Of a DNA stretch of 64,000 nucleotides, positions 46,201-53,601 are shown one piece after another (the stretch's first letter is position 1; each line of letters starts with the position of its first letter). The position numbers and the translations under genes are program-made. The notes beneath the pieces were generated by a model. The model saw nothing but the letters and a program-made list of their open reading frames with translations. It was not told where the DNA came from and ran no database searches. The stretch lies in contig NZ_CP008896.1 of assembly GCF_000730425.1 (NCBI RefSeq), forward strand, positions 5,208,001 to 5,272,000. The letters run 5' to 3'. Origin of the DNA: Pseudomonas fluorescens (GTDB lineage Bacteria > Pseudomonadota > Gammaproteobacteria > Pseudomonadales > Pseudomonadaceae).

Positions 46201-46332
46201 TCGCGCAGTGTGTTCTTCGGGCCGATGGCGGTGGCGATCATGGGGGGGCTGATTGTGGCCACGGCATTGACGTTACTGTTTTTGCCGGCGCTCTATGCGG
46301 CGTGGTTTCGGGTCAAACCGAAGTCGGCTTAA
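43267..46332 (+). CDS. mexK: RND multidrug efflux transporter MexK
   Basis: 1021-residue proton-driven RND pump of the inner membrane with 12 membrane segments: one at about 12-30, then clusters around 335-500 and 530-1015. The first half has the conserved GLVVDDAI-like GLLVDDAIIAVEMM (TM4 region with the proton-relay Asp). Large periplasmic loops of about 300 residues each carry the substrate porter. It is co-transcribed with mexJ. The P. aeruginosa counterpart has about the same length. Drug specificity here is inferred from homology only. Confidence 0.93.
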   Translation: MGFNLSEWALRNRQIVLFLMLLLAVVGTLSYTKLGQSEDPPFTFKAMVIKTNWPGATAQEVSRQVTERIEKKLMETGEYERIVSFSRPGESQVTFMARDSMHSAQIPDLWYQVRKKISDIRQTLPPDIQGPFFNDEFGTTFGNIYALTGEGFDYAVLKDYADRIQIQLQRVPDVGKVELLGLQDEKIWIELSNLKLATLGLPLTAVQQALQEQNAVSTAGFFETPSERVQLRVSGNFKTVEQIRSFPIRVGDRTLRIGDVAEIHRGFNDPPAPRMRYMGDDAIGLAVAMRDGGDILVLGKALEGEFARLQKNLPAGMELRKVSDQPAAVKTSVGEFVQVLAEALAIVLLVSFFSLGVRTGMVVALAIPLVLAMTFACMYYLGIGLHKISLGALVLALGLLVDDAIIAVEMMAIKMEQGYDRLKAASFAWTSTAFPMLTGTLITAAGFLPIATAQSSTGEYTRSIFQVVTIALLASWVAAVVFVPYLGEKLLPDLAKIHAAKHGVDGPDPYGTPFYQRVRRWVEWCVRRRKTVIVLTVLLFVGSVALFRFVPQQFFPASGRLELMVDLKLAEGASLSNTAEQVKRLEGLLKEHAGIENYVAYVGTGSPRFYLPLDQQLPAASFAQFVVLAKTIEERESLRTWLIETLNEQFPDLRSRVTRLENGPPVGYPVQFRVTGEHIEEVRALARKVAAKVRENTHVVNVHLDWEEPSKIVYLNIDQDRARALGVSTANLSKFLQSSLTGSSVSQYREDNELIEILLRGTVHERTELSLLPSLAVPTDNGTSVALSQIATLEYGFEEGIIWHRNRLPTVTVRADIYGKEQPATLVQQILPTLAQVRAELPDGYLLDVGGTVEDSARGQNSVKAGVPLFIVVVLTLLMLQLRSFSRTAMVFLTAPLGLIGVTLFLLVFRQPFGFVAMLGTIALSGMIMRNSVILVDQIEQDIRAGLDPWQAIIEATVRRFRPIVLTALAAVLAMIPLSRSVFFGPMAVAIMGGLIVATALTLLFLPALYAAWFRVKPKSA

Positions 46333-46471
46333 GCCAGAGTCAATCGGCTACAAGGTTCAGGAACTGTTTCTGGCGCGCCTGCCACTCAGGGGAAACCTGG
46401 AGTGCAGGTGCCTTCTCCGTGCAACGGTTCTTTGCCTGGAAAAGGCTTCATTGAACCATGAGGATTGATCC

Positions 46472-46654
46472 ATGTTTATACCGATTCCGATGTTTTTGGG
46501 CCCTTTGTCGATGCTGGGACTCAAATCGCTGATGTCTGGGGCCAACGGCCAATTCGCGTCGAAACCACCTTGCAATGCCCAGCCTGAGCCATGCAATACC
46601 AAGCCTTGGGGTAACACCGTGAAGCTCGAAGGGAAAATAACCTACGGCCACTGA
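46472..46654 (+). CDS. Small possible protein (60 aa)
   Basis: Predicted 60-residue peptide (MFIPIPMFLGPLSMLGLKSLM..., two Cys) with GAGGA 7 nt before the ATG. The N-terminus is moderately hydrophobic, and the rest contains Pro/Asn/Cys-rich text. I do not recognise it. It lies in a 426-nt gap between mexK and the DUF4197 gene, and the good ribosome-binding site is its best support. Confidence 0.4.
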   Translation: MFIPIPMFLGPLSMLGLKSLMSGANGQFASKPPCNAQPEPCNTKPWGNTVKLEGKITYGH

Positions 46655-46700
46655 GGGTGAGAGGCCTGATGCCCAGGCCTGTCCAGGGGGCCCCAGTCAT

Positions 46701-46731
46701 AAAAACGCCCCGATTATTCGGGGCGTTTTTT
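46701..46731. terminator. Bidirectional intrinsic terminator
   Basis: AAAAACGCCCC and GGGGCGTTTTT form an 11-bp stem with a 7-nt loop (GATTATTC region), bordered by A- and T-runs on both sides. It serves the plus-strand small ORF/mexJK side and the convergent DUF4197 gene. Confidence 0.92.
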
Positions 46732-46758
46732 GTTGTGCCGCTGGGTGAACGAGGTGCC

Positions 46759-47445
46759 TTACAGTGCGCCGAATACTTTCTTCGCCAGGCTGGTGGCGGC
46801 GGCTGCCGGATTCTGGCGAATGCTTTCTTCCTGTTGGGCAATCATCTTGAACAAACCGTCCAGCGCTTGTTCAGTCACGTAGTTTTCGACGCTGTCGGCC
46901 TTGCCGCCCAGTAAGCCCATCGGTGCCTTTTTGGCGAGCGCGTTGTACTGCTGAGCGACACCGACCTTGTCCGTGGATTGCTTGACGATCGGCAGAAACT
47001 TGGCGCGGATCTGCTCGCGGCTGCTCTTATCCAGATACTGGGTTGCCGAATCCTGGCCGCCGCTGAGGATGCCCTTGGCGTCGCTCACACTCATGTTTTT
47101 CACGGCATTGACCAGAATTGGCTGGGCCTGGATCACGGCCGATTCGGCGGCTTTGTTCATGCTGGCTTCAAGTTGGCTGATCTGGTCGCCCATGCCGAGC
47201 ATTTTCAGGGCGCCGGAGGCCTTTTCCAACTTGCCGGGCAAGCCGATCTTGACCTCGGGGTTATTGCTGAAGCCGCCGGGGGCCCCCAGTTGCTTGACGG
47301 CAATCTGTGCGCCCTGGGTCAGCGCGTCTTTGAGACCTCCCGTGGCATCGCCCTGTGACAGGTCGCCGAGGGACAGGGCCATGGCGTTGGCACCGAGCAG
47401 CAGGCCAGCGCACAGGGCGCTGAGGCGAAGAGAGTTACGGAGCAT
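46759..47445 (-). CDS. DUF4197 family protein
   Basis: 228-residue protein with a signal peptide (LSALCAGLLLGANAMA, cleaved after about residue 23) and a helical DUF4197 domain (GDLSQGDATGGLKDALTQGA, VKNMSVSDAKGILSGGQDSATQYL). It is probably periplasmic; function is unknown. GGAAG lies 6 nt before the ATG at 47445. The YbaY-like lipoprotein gene lies 25 nt upstream, so they are likely one operon. Confidence 0.88.
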   Translation of the reverse strand: MLRNSLRLSALCAGLLLGANAMALSLGDLSQGDATGGLKDALTQGAQIAVKQLGAPGGFSNNPEVKIGLPGKLEKASGALKMLGMGDQISQLEASMNKAAESAVIQAQPILVNAVKNMSVSDAKGILSGGQDSATQYLDKSSREQIRAKFLPIVKQSTDKVGVAQQYNALAKKAPMGLLGGKADSVENYVTEQALDGLFKMIAQQEESIRQNPAAAATSLAKKVFGAL

Positions 47446-47470
47446 GGGCGCTTCCTTTTTTTCGACAGGA

Positions 47471-47872
47471 TCAGTGGGCAACGGCGTCAACGCGCAGACG
47501 AAGCGGCTGCGGGTCCTGGCCGTTCAACTGCACCGAATGACGTTCGGTGGTGATAAACATTAGCTTGCCATCCAACTCTATGCGAGCGCTGACCGAATAG
47601 CTGTGGCCAGGCTTGACCTGGGCCGGGTCGTAGCTCAGGTGGAAGGGCAGCGGCACCTGACCGTTGACCGGGCCTTTCTGCTCGGCCAGGGTGACGGCGG
47701 GCGCATCGGCCAGGGACACGTCCTGCAGGCTGACGCTCAAGGTGGCGGCAGGCGGCAGGGCGATGCGTTGCAGGTAGAACACTTCGCCATCAAGGCTGGC
47801 CTTAGGGGCAGGATTCATCGAGTGGCAGGCTCCCAGCAGGGCGGTCAGGCCCAGGAGAATGATCTTTTTCAT
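47471..47872 (-). CDS. YbaY-like lipoprotein
   Basis: 133-residue protein with lipobox LLGAC after a short signal peptide, so it is lipidated. The mature part is an immunoglobulin-like beta domain (DGEVFYLQRIALPPAATLSVSLQDVSLADAP and the LPFHLSYDPAQVKPGHSYSVSARI strand set) as in YbaY/YscW-type lipoproteins. AGGAG precedes the ATG by 8 nt. It is followed by the DUF4197 gene, likely co-transcribed. Function unknown. Confidence 0.82.
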   Translation of the reverse strand: MKKIILLGLTALLGACHSMNPAPKASLDGEVFYLQRIALPPAATLSVSLQDVSLADAPAVTLAEQKGPVNGQVPLPFHLSYDPAQVKPGHSYSVSARIELDGKLMFITTERHSVQLNGQDPQPLRLRVDAVAH

Positions 47873-47923
47873 GGTACAGCTCCTTGTCAACGGCGCCAGA
47901 AACACCCTGGCGCCTTGGTAAAT

Positions 47924-50428
47924 CTAGCGTGTTTCGTCCGGTTCGGCGCCTGGGGTGGGGGCTTCGTCGTTGCGATGCAACGCCACCTGGCGGATCGACA
48001 GGCGTATTTCCGCGGGCAACACCCGTTTGGCTGCACCTTCGGCCAACTCGCCGAGCAGGTCGTGGTAACTCAACTTGCCGGCTTCATCGCGGCGCAGCAC
48101 ATCTTGCTCAAGCAACGTCTGAATAAAATGTCGGAAAAGGCTCTTGTCGAAGAACTCCGGAGCATTCAGACCGTGCAGGATCGACAGGCGCTGGGCCATG
48201 ACGGTGCACAGGTCTTCCAGTTCTTCGGCGCTGATACTGTTCTGGCCGCTGTTGAGCAGTAGGGAAATGGCCATGTAGAAGCGTTGCAGGGTCTGGGCAA
48301 TGCTCTTGGACAGCAGGGTCAGCAGTACGAAGTTGCGCGAACTGGGCGCCGGGCGCAGGTAGATGTTGTTTTCAAAGCGCAACAGACCTTGTTCCACCAG
48401 GGCTTCGAGCCACTGGTCGACCACCGCGTCGAGTTCGTCCAGGGACCAGCGGATAAACAACTCCGATTGCAGGTACGGATAGAGCGCACGGGTATAGCGC
48501 AGGATCTGTTCGCGGCTCATGCGCGAACTGCTCTGGAAGAAGCTGGCCAGCAATGCCGGCAGGGCGAAGATATGCAGCACATTGTTGCGGTAATAGGTCA
48601 TCAGGACCGCGTTTTGCTCGTCCAGATACAGGATCTTGCCCAGGGCATCGCTCTGCTCCGACAGCAGGCTCATGTCCTTGACGTGCTTGATCAGGGCCTG
48701 GCCGTCACCCTCGGGCAGCGTGGTATGGGGCGAGTAGGGCACCCGGCGCAGCAGCGCCAGGTACAGGTCCAGCACCCGCGCCATGGCCTGGTCGTCCAGG
48801 GCCAGGCGGCTGGTTGAAAGCAGCGCCAGCGCTACCAGGTTCACCGGGTTGATCGCGGCGGCCTCGTTGAGGTGCTGGGCCACGCGCTCGCCGAGGCGGT
48901 TGGTGGTTTCGTTGAGCCAGGCCGGCTTGTAGTTGGGCGCCAGTTCCTGGGTCCGCCAGTCCGGTTGTTCCTGGTCGAGAAATTCCGCCAGCTTGATCGG
49001 CTCGCCAAAGTTGACCGCTACCTGGCCAAAGCGCTGCTTGAGGGCGCCAATGACCTTGAAGATATCGAAGATCGACTCTTTCTTTTTCGTCGCGCCGCGC
49101 AATTCACCCAGGTAGGTGCGGCCCTCCAGTACCCGTTCGTAGCCGATGTACACCGGCACAAATACGATTGGCATGCGCGAGGAACGCAGGAAACTGCGCA
49201 GGGTAATCGCCAGCATCCCGGTCTTGGGTTGCAGCATGCGCCCGGTCCGTGAGCGCCCGCCCTCGACGAAGTACTCCACCGGGAAGCCCTTGGTGAACAG
49301 GGTGTGCAGGTATTCGTTGAACACCGAGGTGTACAGCGGGTTGCCCTTGAACGTGCGCCGCATGAAAAACGCCCCGCCACGGCGCAGCAGGCTGCCGATC
49401 ACCGGCATATTGAGGTTGATCCCGGCGGCGATGTGCGGCGGGGTCAGGCCGTTCTTGAACAGCAGGTACGACAGTAAAAGGTAGTCGATATGGCTGCGAT
49501 GGCAGGGCACATAGATCACTTCATAGCCCTGGGCGACCTTTTGCACACCTTCGATGTTGTTGACCTTGATCCCGTCGTAGATCTTGTTCCAGAACCAGCT
49601 CAGCACCACTTCGAGGAAGCGGATGGCGGTGTAGGTGTAGTCCGAGGCGATCTCGTTGCCATAGCGCAGGGCCAGGGCCTTGGCCTTTTCGGGGGCGATG
49701 TTCTCGCGCTCGGCCTCGTCGAGGATCGCCTGGCGCACCAGCGGCATGTTCACCAGGCCCTTGACCAGGTTGCGCCGGTGAGACAGGTCGGGGCCGATCA
49801 CCGCAGTCTTGAGGTTGCGAAAGTGTACCCGCAGGATCCGTTGTGCCATGCGTACCGTACGTTCGTGACCTTTATTGTGCTCGATCAATTCGCGCAGGTT
49901 GATTGGCGCCGAGAATTGCACCCGGGTCTTGCGCCCCAGGATCAGGATGCTCAACAGCCGGCGCAGGCGCCCGGTGACTGCCCAGCTGTCGGCAAACAGC
50001 AGTTTCCAGGGGCTGGACTCGCTGGCCGGCGACTGGCCCCAGAACACGCTCACCGGGATGATCTGCGCGTTTTCCTCGGCGTGCTCGGTCAGGGTGTTGA
50101 CCAGGCGGGTCAGGGTCGGTGGTGCGCCGCGCTTGTCCTGGCGGCCGAGCCAGTCCGGCTCGGGGGTCAGGTAGAAGAATGCCGCGGGCTCCATCAATGG
50201 GCCGACGGAGACTGGCAACACCGGGCGGGGCAGGCCGGCCTTGGTGCACTCGGCATCCACCACGGCCAATTCGCTCAGGGAGGGCGATTGCAGGACGTAG
50301 AACACCGGCCGGCTGCGGTCCAGGTTAAGGGTGAGGGACGACTGGTTGATCGTCTCCGAGCGGACCCAGAGGTACAACAGTCGACGCAAGGTGCCAAATA
50401 CCAGACGGCGGAACGGGGAGCGGGTCAT
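47924..50428 (-). CDS. plsB: Glycerol-3-phosphate acyltransferase PlsB
   Basis: 834-residue inner-membrane enzyme that acylates sn-glycerol-3-phosphate at position 1, the first step of phospholipid synthesis. Acyltransferase motifs: HRSHID (HX4D) near residue 309, [19 protein letters not shown] (glycerol-3-phosphate binding) and [14 protein letters not shown] 50428 ([12 protein letters not shown]) gives the expected length; ATG 50434 would add two residues and neither has a good ribosome-binding site. It is divergent from the cold-shock gene. Confidence 0.95.
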   Translation of the reverse strand: MTRSPFRRLVFGTLRRLLYLWVRSETINQSSLTLNLDRSRPVFYVLQSPSLSELAVVDAECTKAGLPRPVLPVSVGPLMEPAAFFYLTPEPDWLGRQDKRGAPPTLTRLVNTLTEHAEENAQIIPVSVFWGQSPASESSPWKLLFADSWAVTGRLRRLLSILILGRKTRVQFSAPINLRELIEHNKGHERTVRMAQRILRVHFRNLKTAVIGPDLSHRRNLVKGLVNMPLVRQAILDEAERENIAPEKAKALALRYGNEIASDYTYTAIRFLEVVLSWFWNKIYDGIKVNNIEGVQKVAQGYEVIYVPCHRSHIDYLLLSYLLFKNGLTPPHIAAGINLNMPVIGSLLRRGGAFFMRRTFKGNPLYTSVFNEYLHTLFTKGFPVEYFVEGGRSRTGRMLQPKTGMLAITLRSFLRSSRMPIVFVPVYIGYERVLEGRTYLGELRGATKKKESIFDIFKVIGALKQRFGQVAVNFGEPIKLAEFLDQEQPDWRTQELAPNYKPAWLNETTNRLGERVAQHLNEAAAINPVNLVALALLSTSRLALDDQAMARVLDLYLALLRRVPYSPHTTLPEGDGQALIKHVKDMSLLSEQSDALGKILYLDEQNAVLMTYYRNNVLHIFALPALLASFFQSSSRMSREQILRYTRALYPYLQSELFIRWSLDELDAVVDQWLEALVEQGLLRFENNIYLRPAPSSRNFVLLTLLSKSIAQTLQRFYMAISLLLNSGQNSISAEELEDLCTVMAQRLSILHGLNAPEFFDKSLFRHFIQTLLEQDVLRRDEAGKLSYHDLLGELAEGAAKRVLPAEIRLSIRQVALHRNDEAPTPGAEPDETR

Positions 50429-50540
50429 AGGCATGCTGCTTTAAGTGGGAAAAACCGAGCAGGCGCTCGGGCGGGTAGTGTGACGTATTCGCCGAAAATC
50501 GGCAAAAAAGCAGCGATGTAAAGTTGAGTTGATCGTTTTT

Positions 50541-50546
50541 GAGCCT
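50541..50546 (+). promoter_or_regulatory. Candidate -10 element of the cold-shock gene
   Basis: TATACT, with TTGAGT nearby but badly spaced; no good -35 is seen. If used it gives a leader of about 55 nt before the ATG at 50608. Confidence 0.35.
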
Positions 50547-50607
50547 GTCTTATACTCGGCAGTTCAATGCGACTGAATCAACAATAAAAACCAGTGGGAG
50601 CAAACAG

Positions 50608-50817
50608 ATGACAACGCGCGAAACCGGCAATGTGAAGTGGTTCAACGACGCCAAGGGCTATGGGTTTATCCAGCGGGAAGACGGCAAGGATGTGTTTGTG
50701 CACTACCGCGCCATCCGCGGTGAAGGCCACCGCTCCCTGGCCGAGGGCCAACAGGTGGAATACGCCGTGGTGACCGGCGAGAAGGGCTTGCAGGCAGAGG
50801 ATGTCGTGGGCCTGTAA
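50608..50817 (+). CDS. Cold-shock domain protein
   Basis: 69-residue CSD RNA-binding protein. RNP1 is KGYGFIQ and RNP2 is VFVHYRAI, slightly different from the CspA VFVHFSAI, so this may be a CspD or non-cold-induced type. The N-terminus [11 protein letters not shown] is typical. GGGAG precedes the ATG at 50608 by 8 nt; the upstream in-frame extension is not needed. It is divergent from plsB. A REPIN follows. Confidence 0.92.
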   Translation: MTTRETGNVKWFNDAKGYGFIQREDGKDVFVHYRAIRGEGHRSLAEGQQVEYAVVTGEKGLQAEDVVGL

Positions 50818-50843
50818 GCAATTGCGATGACGCCGCTGAACCC

Positions 50844-50934
50844 CTGTGTAGGAGCAGGCTTGCCTGCGATAGCATCACCTCGGTATGTCTGATAAACCGA
50901 GGTGTTTGCATCGCCGGCAAGCCAGCTCCTACAT
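50844..50934. repeat. REPIN-like inverted REP pair
   Basis: TGTAGGAGCAGGCTTGCCTGCGAT and the inverted ATCGCCGGCAAGCCAGCTCCTACA are separated by a region with its own arms (ACCTCGGT...ACCGAGGT). The two REP units differ slightly in their cores (CAGGCTTGCCTG and CCGGCAAGCCAG), so the pair is diverged. Confidence 0.85.
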
Positions 50935-50956
50935 GGATTGGGCTGGCAGTTTTAGA

Positions 50957-51334
50957 TCAGGCCGTTTTCCAGGTGATCTGCTCTTCACCGTCTTCGCTGA
51001 TGCGGATCCAGGTATCAGCGCTTTCCTCTCCTTCCTCTTCAACCCACGTCCCCGGTGCGCAGCGCACTTCGACGTTCAGCGCGGCAAACGCGGCGCGGGC
51101 GCAGGCGATGTCGTCTTCCCACGGAGTCTGGTCGCTTTCCAGGTACAGGCTGTTCCACTTGCCCACGGCCTTGGGCAGCCAGGTCACTGGCACATTGCCG
51201 GCCTTGCACTTGTAGGTCTGGCCCTTTTGTACCCAATCGGTACACGGGCCCAGGGCGGCGCCGAGCCAGGCAGCGATGGCCTTGTGGTCGACGTCGGCGT
51301 CCTTGAGGTAAATCTCGATATCGGGTTGGCGCAT
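50957..51334 (-). CDS. Conserved hypothetical protein (125 aa)
   Basis: 125-residue soluble acidic protein (MRQPDIEIYLKDADVDHKAIAAWLG, WNSLYLESDQTPWEDDIACAR). No known domain or signal recognised. GAGGAA precedes the ATG at 51334. It lies downstream of rlmA on the same strand, 73 nt away. Function unknown. Confidence 0.78.
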   Translation of the reverse strand: MRQPDIEIYLKDADVDHKAIAAWLGAALGPCTDWVQKGQTYKCKAGNVPVTWLPKAVGKWNSLYLESDQTPWEDDIACARAAFAALNVEVRCAPGTWVEEEGEESADTWIRISEDGEEQITWKTA

Positions 51335-51407
51335 GGATGTTCCTCGTTGCGGGATTCGAAAATCCATTCGCGGATTCAGGGTGGGCGCAGATGCCCGGAA
51401 AAGTCGG

Positions 51408-52217
51408 TTATTGAAGCACGAAATAGTCGTAGCGCATCGACACGGTGACCCGCAGCGGTTCGGCCTGTTCGATCACCTGGGCGCGCCGCTCGGCACTGGC
51501 GCGCCAGCCGTGGGGCGTCATCGCCAGCAGGTTGGCGCGGTCCTTGGGCTCGGCCAGGCTGAGCTGGAACTCCAGGACTTCGCTGTGTTGCAGGCTCATG
51601 CCGTCCGGCACCAGGGCCAAGTGCTTGTCGTCGGTGTACTCACGCACTTCGTCGTACAGGCGTTCGCGCAACTCCATCAGGTGGCCGCGGGTCGGGCCGA
51701 CCTTCATCAGGCCGCCGCCAGGGCTGAGCAGGCGCTTGGCTTCCTGCCAGTCCAGCGGGCTGAACACGCTGGCGAGGAACTGGCAACTGCCGTCGGCCAG
51801 GGGCACGCGGGCCATGCTGGCGATCAACCAGGTCAGTGTCGGGTTGCGCTTGCACGCGCGCTTGACCGCTTCCTTGGAAATATCCAGGGCATAACCATCG
51901 GCACGCAACAGGGCATCGGCGATTTGTGCGGTGTAATAGCCTTCGCCGCAGCCGATATCCAGCCAGCGCTGGGGCTTGCGTTCCGCTGCCAGTGCCGCCA
52001 GGCGCCTGGCCACCGGTGCGTAGTGCCCGGCATTGAGGAAGTCGCGGCGCGCCTCCACCATCGCCAGGTTATCGCCCGGGTCGCGGCTGTTCTTGTGCTG
52101 CACCGGCAACAGGTTCAGGTAACCCTGGCGGGCCCGGTCGAAACGGTGCCCGGCCGGGCACACCACGCCATTGTCCACTTCATTGAGTGGTGCGCTGCAA
52201 ATGGGGCAAGCGAGCAT
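51408..52217 (-). CDS. rlmA: 23S rRNA (guanine(745)-N(1))-methyltransferase
   Basis: 269-residue SAM-dependent enzyme methylating G745 of 23S rRNA. A zinc ribbon is at the N-terminus (LACPICSAPL...VVCPAGHRFD, four ligands: three Cys and one His), and the SAM motif is WLDIGCGEGYYTAQIA. The GYLNLLPVQHKNSRDPGD segment is typical. Its ATG overlaps the stop of dapE by one base (TGATG), so the two are coupled. Confidence 0.92.
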   Translation of the reverse strand: MLACPICSAPLNEVDNGVVCPAGHRFDRARQGYLNLLPVQHKNSRDPGDNLAMVEARRDFLNAGHYAPVARRLAALAAERKPQRWLDIGCGEGYYTAQIADALLRADGYALDISKEAVKRACKRNPTLTWLIASMARVPLADGSCQFLASVFSPLDWQEAKRLLSPGGGLMKVGPTRGHLMELRERLYDEVREYTDDKHLALVPDGMSLQHSEVLEFQLSLAEPKDRANLLAMTPHGWRASAERRAQVIEQAEPLRVTVSMRYDYFVLQ

Positions 52218-53368
52218 CAGGCGAGCAACTTGATCAGGGTCTGGTAGTAGATTTCGGTCAATACATCGAGGTCGCTGGCGAGGATGCGCTCGTTGACCTG
52301 ATGGATCGTCGCGTTGACCGGGCCCAGTTCCACCACTTGGGTACCGAGGGTCGCGATAAAGCGCCCGTCGGACGTGCCGCCGCTGGTGGAGGCCCGGGTC
52401 TCGCGGCCGGTGATGGCCTTGATGCTGGCAGACACCGCATCAAGCAGCGCGCCCGGTTCGGTGAGGAACGGCAGGCCCGACAGCGCCCACTCCACATGCC
52501 AGTCCAGGCCATGCTTGTCGAGAATCGCCGCGACCCGCTGCTGCAGGCCTTCGACGGTGGACTCGGTGGAGAAGCGGAAGTTGAACACCGCCGTCAGGTC
52601 ACCGGGGATCACATTGGTGGCGCCGGTGCCGGAATTGAGGTTGGAAATCTGGAAGCTGGTCGGTGGGAAGAAGGTATTGCCGTCGTCCCAATGCTCGGCG
52701 GCCAGTTCGGCCAGGGCCGGGGCAGCCAGGTGGATCGGGTTCTTTGCCAGGTGCGGGTAGGCCACATGGCCTTGCACGCCGCGTACGGTCAGGGTCGCAC
52801 CGAGGGAGCCACGCCGGCCATTCTTGACCACATCGCCCACCAGGGTGGTGCTCGACGGTTCGCCGACGATGCACCAGTCCAGGCGTTCCTTGCGGGCTGC
52901 CAGGCGCTCGATCACGGCCTTGGTGCCGTGGTGTGCCGGGCCTTCTTCATCGCTGGTGATCAGGAAGGCAACCGAACCCTTATGGTCCGGGTAATCCTTC
53001 ACAAAACGCTCGGCCGCCACGAGCATGGCGGCCAGGCTGCCTTTCATGTCGGCTGCGCCACGCCCGCACAACATGCCGTGTTCGTCGATCAGCGCGTCGA
53101 ACGGGTCATTCTGCCAGGCGTGCACCGGGCCGGTCGGGACCACGTCGGTATGGCCGGCAAAACACAGCACCGGGCCTTCATGCTTACCGTGGGTGGCCCA
53201 GAAGTTGTCCACATCCTCGATGCGCATGGGCTCAAGCGCAAAGCCGGCGTCGCCCAGGCGCTGCATCATCAGCTTCTGGCAGTCGGCGTCGATCGGCGTC
53301 ACCGACGGACGGCGGATCAAGTCGATAGCGAGTTGGAGGGTCGGCGAAAGGTCGGCATGGACCGTCAT
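52217..53368 (-). CDS. dapE: Succinyl-diaminopimelate desuccinylase
   Basis: 383-residue M20 zinc hydrolase of the succinylase lysine/DAP pathway, removing succinate from N-succinyl-L,L-DAP. Metal-site motifs are [23 protein letters not shown] and [11 protein letters not shown], and the mid-protein dimer domain is present. Length is normal. It is translationally coupled to rlmA. DapD and DapC are encoded later in the window, but not adjacent. Confidence 0.95.
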   Translation of the reverse strand: MTVHADLSPTLQLAIDLIRRPSVTPIDADCQKLMMQRLGDAGFALEPMRIEDVDNFWATHGKHEGPVLCFAGHTDVVPTGPVHAWQNDPFDALIDEHGMLCGRGAADMKGSLAAMLVAAERFVKDYPDHKGSVAFLITSDEEGPAHHGTKAVIERLAARKERLDWCIVGEPSSTTLVGDVVKNGRRGSLGATLTVRGVQGHVAYPHLAKNPIHLAAPALAELAAEHWDDGNTFFPPTSFQISNLNSGTGATNVIPGDLTAVFNFRFSTESTVEGLQQRVAAILDKHGLDWHVEWALSGLPFLTEPGALLDAVSASIKAITGRETRASTSGGTSDGRFIATLGTQVVELGPVNATIHQVNERILASDLDVLTEIYYQTLIKLLA

Positions 53369-53422
53369 GGGAAAACTCCGAAGGTGTGTCAGGGCGCAAG
53401 ACGAGGGTGAAATAGATCCAAT

Positions 53423-53509
53423 GCAGGAGCGGGCTTGCCCGCGATGGCATCACTGCGGTGCAACGGATACACCGCGGCGCCTGCATCGCGGGCAAGCCCG
53501 CTCCCACAG
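53423..53509. repeat. REPIN-like inverted REP pair (CGGGCTTGCCCGCGA type)
   Basis: GCAGGAGCGGGCTTGCCCGCGATG and the inverted CATCGCGGGCAAGCCCGCTCCCAC enclose about 40 nt, upstream of dapE. Confidence 0.85.
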
Positions 53510-53601
53510 GGGGCATCAGCGACTGCCTGATCCCACAAAGGGCCGTTATCTTATAGCAAAACGGCGACCAGAGGCCGCCGTTTAGTACATTGCGCAAGTT
53601 T

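Noticed and set aside
49490..50521. A 343-residue plus-strand frame across plsB
   Set aside because: Antisense to the conserved N-terminal part of plsB; looks like a shadow frame.
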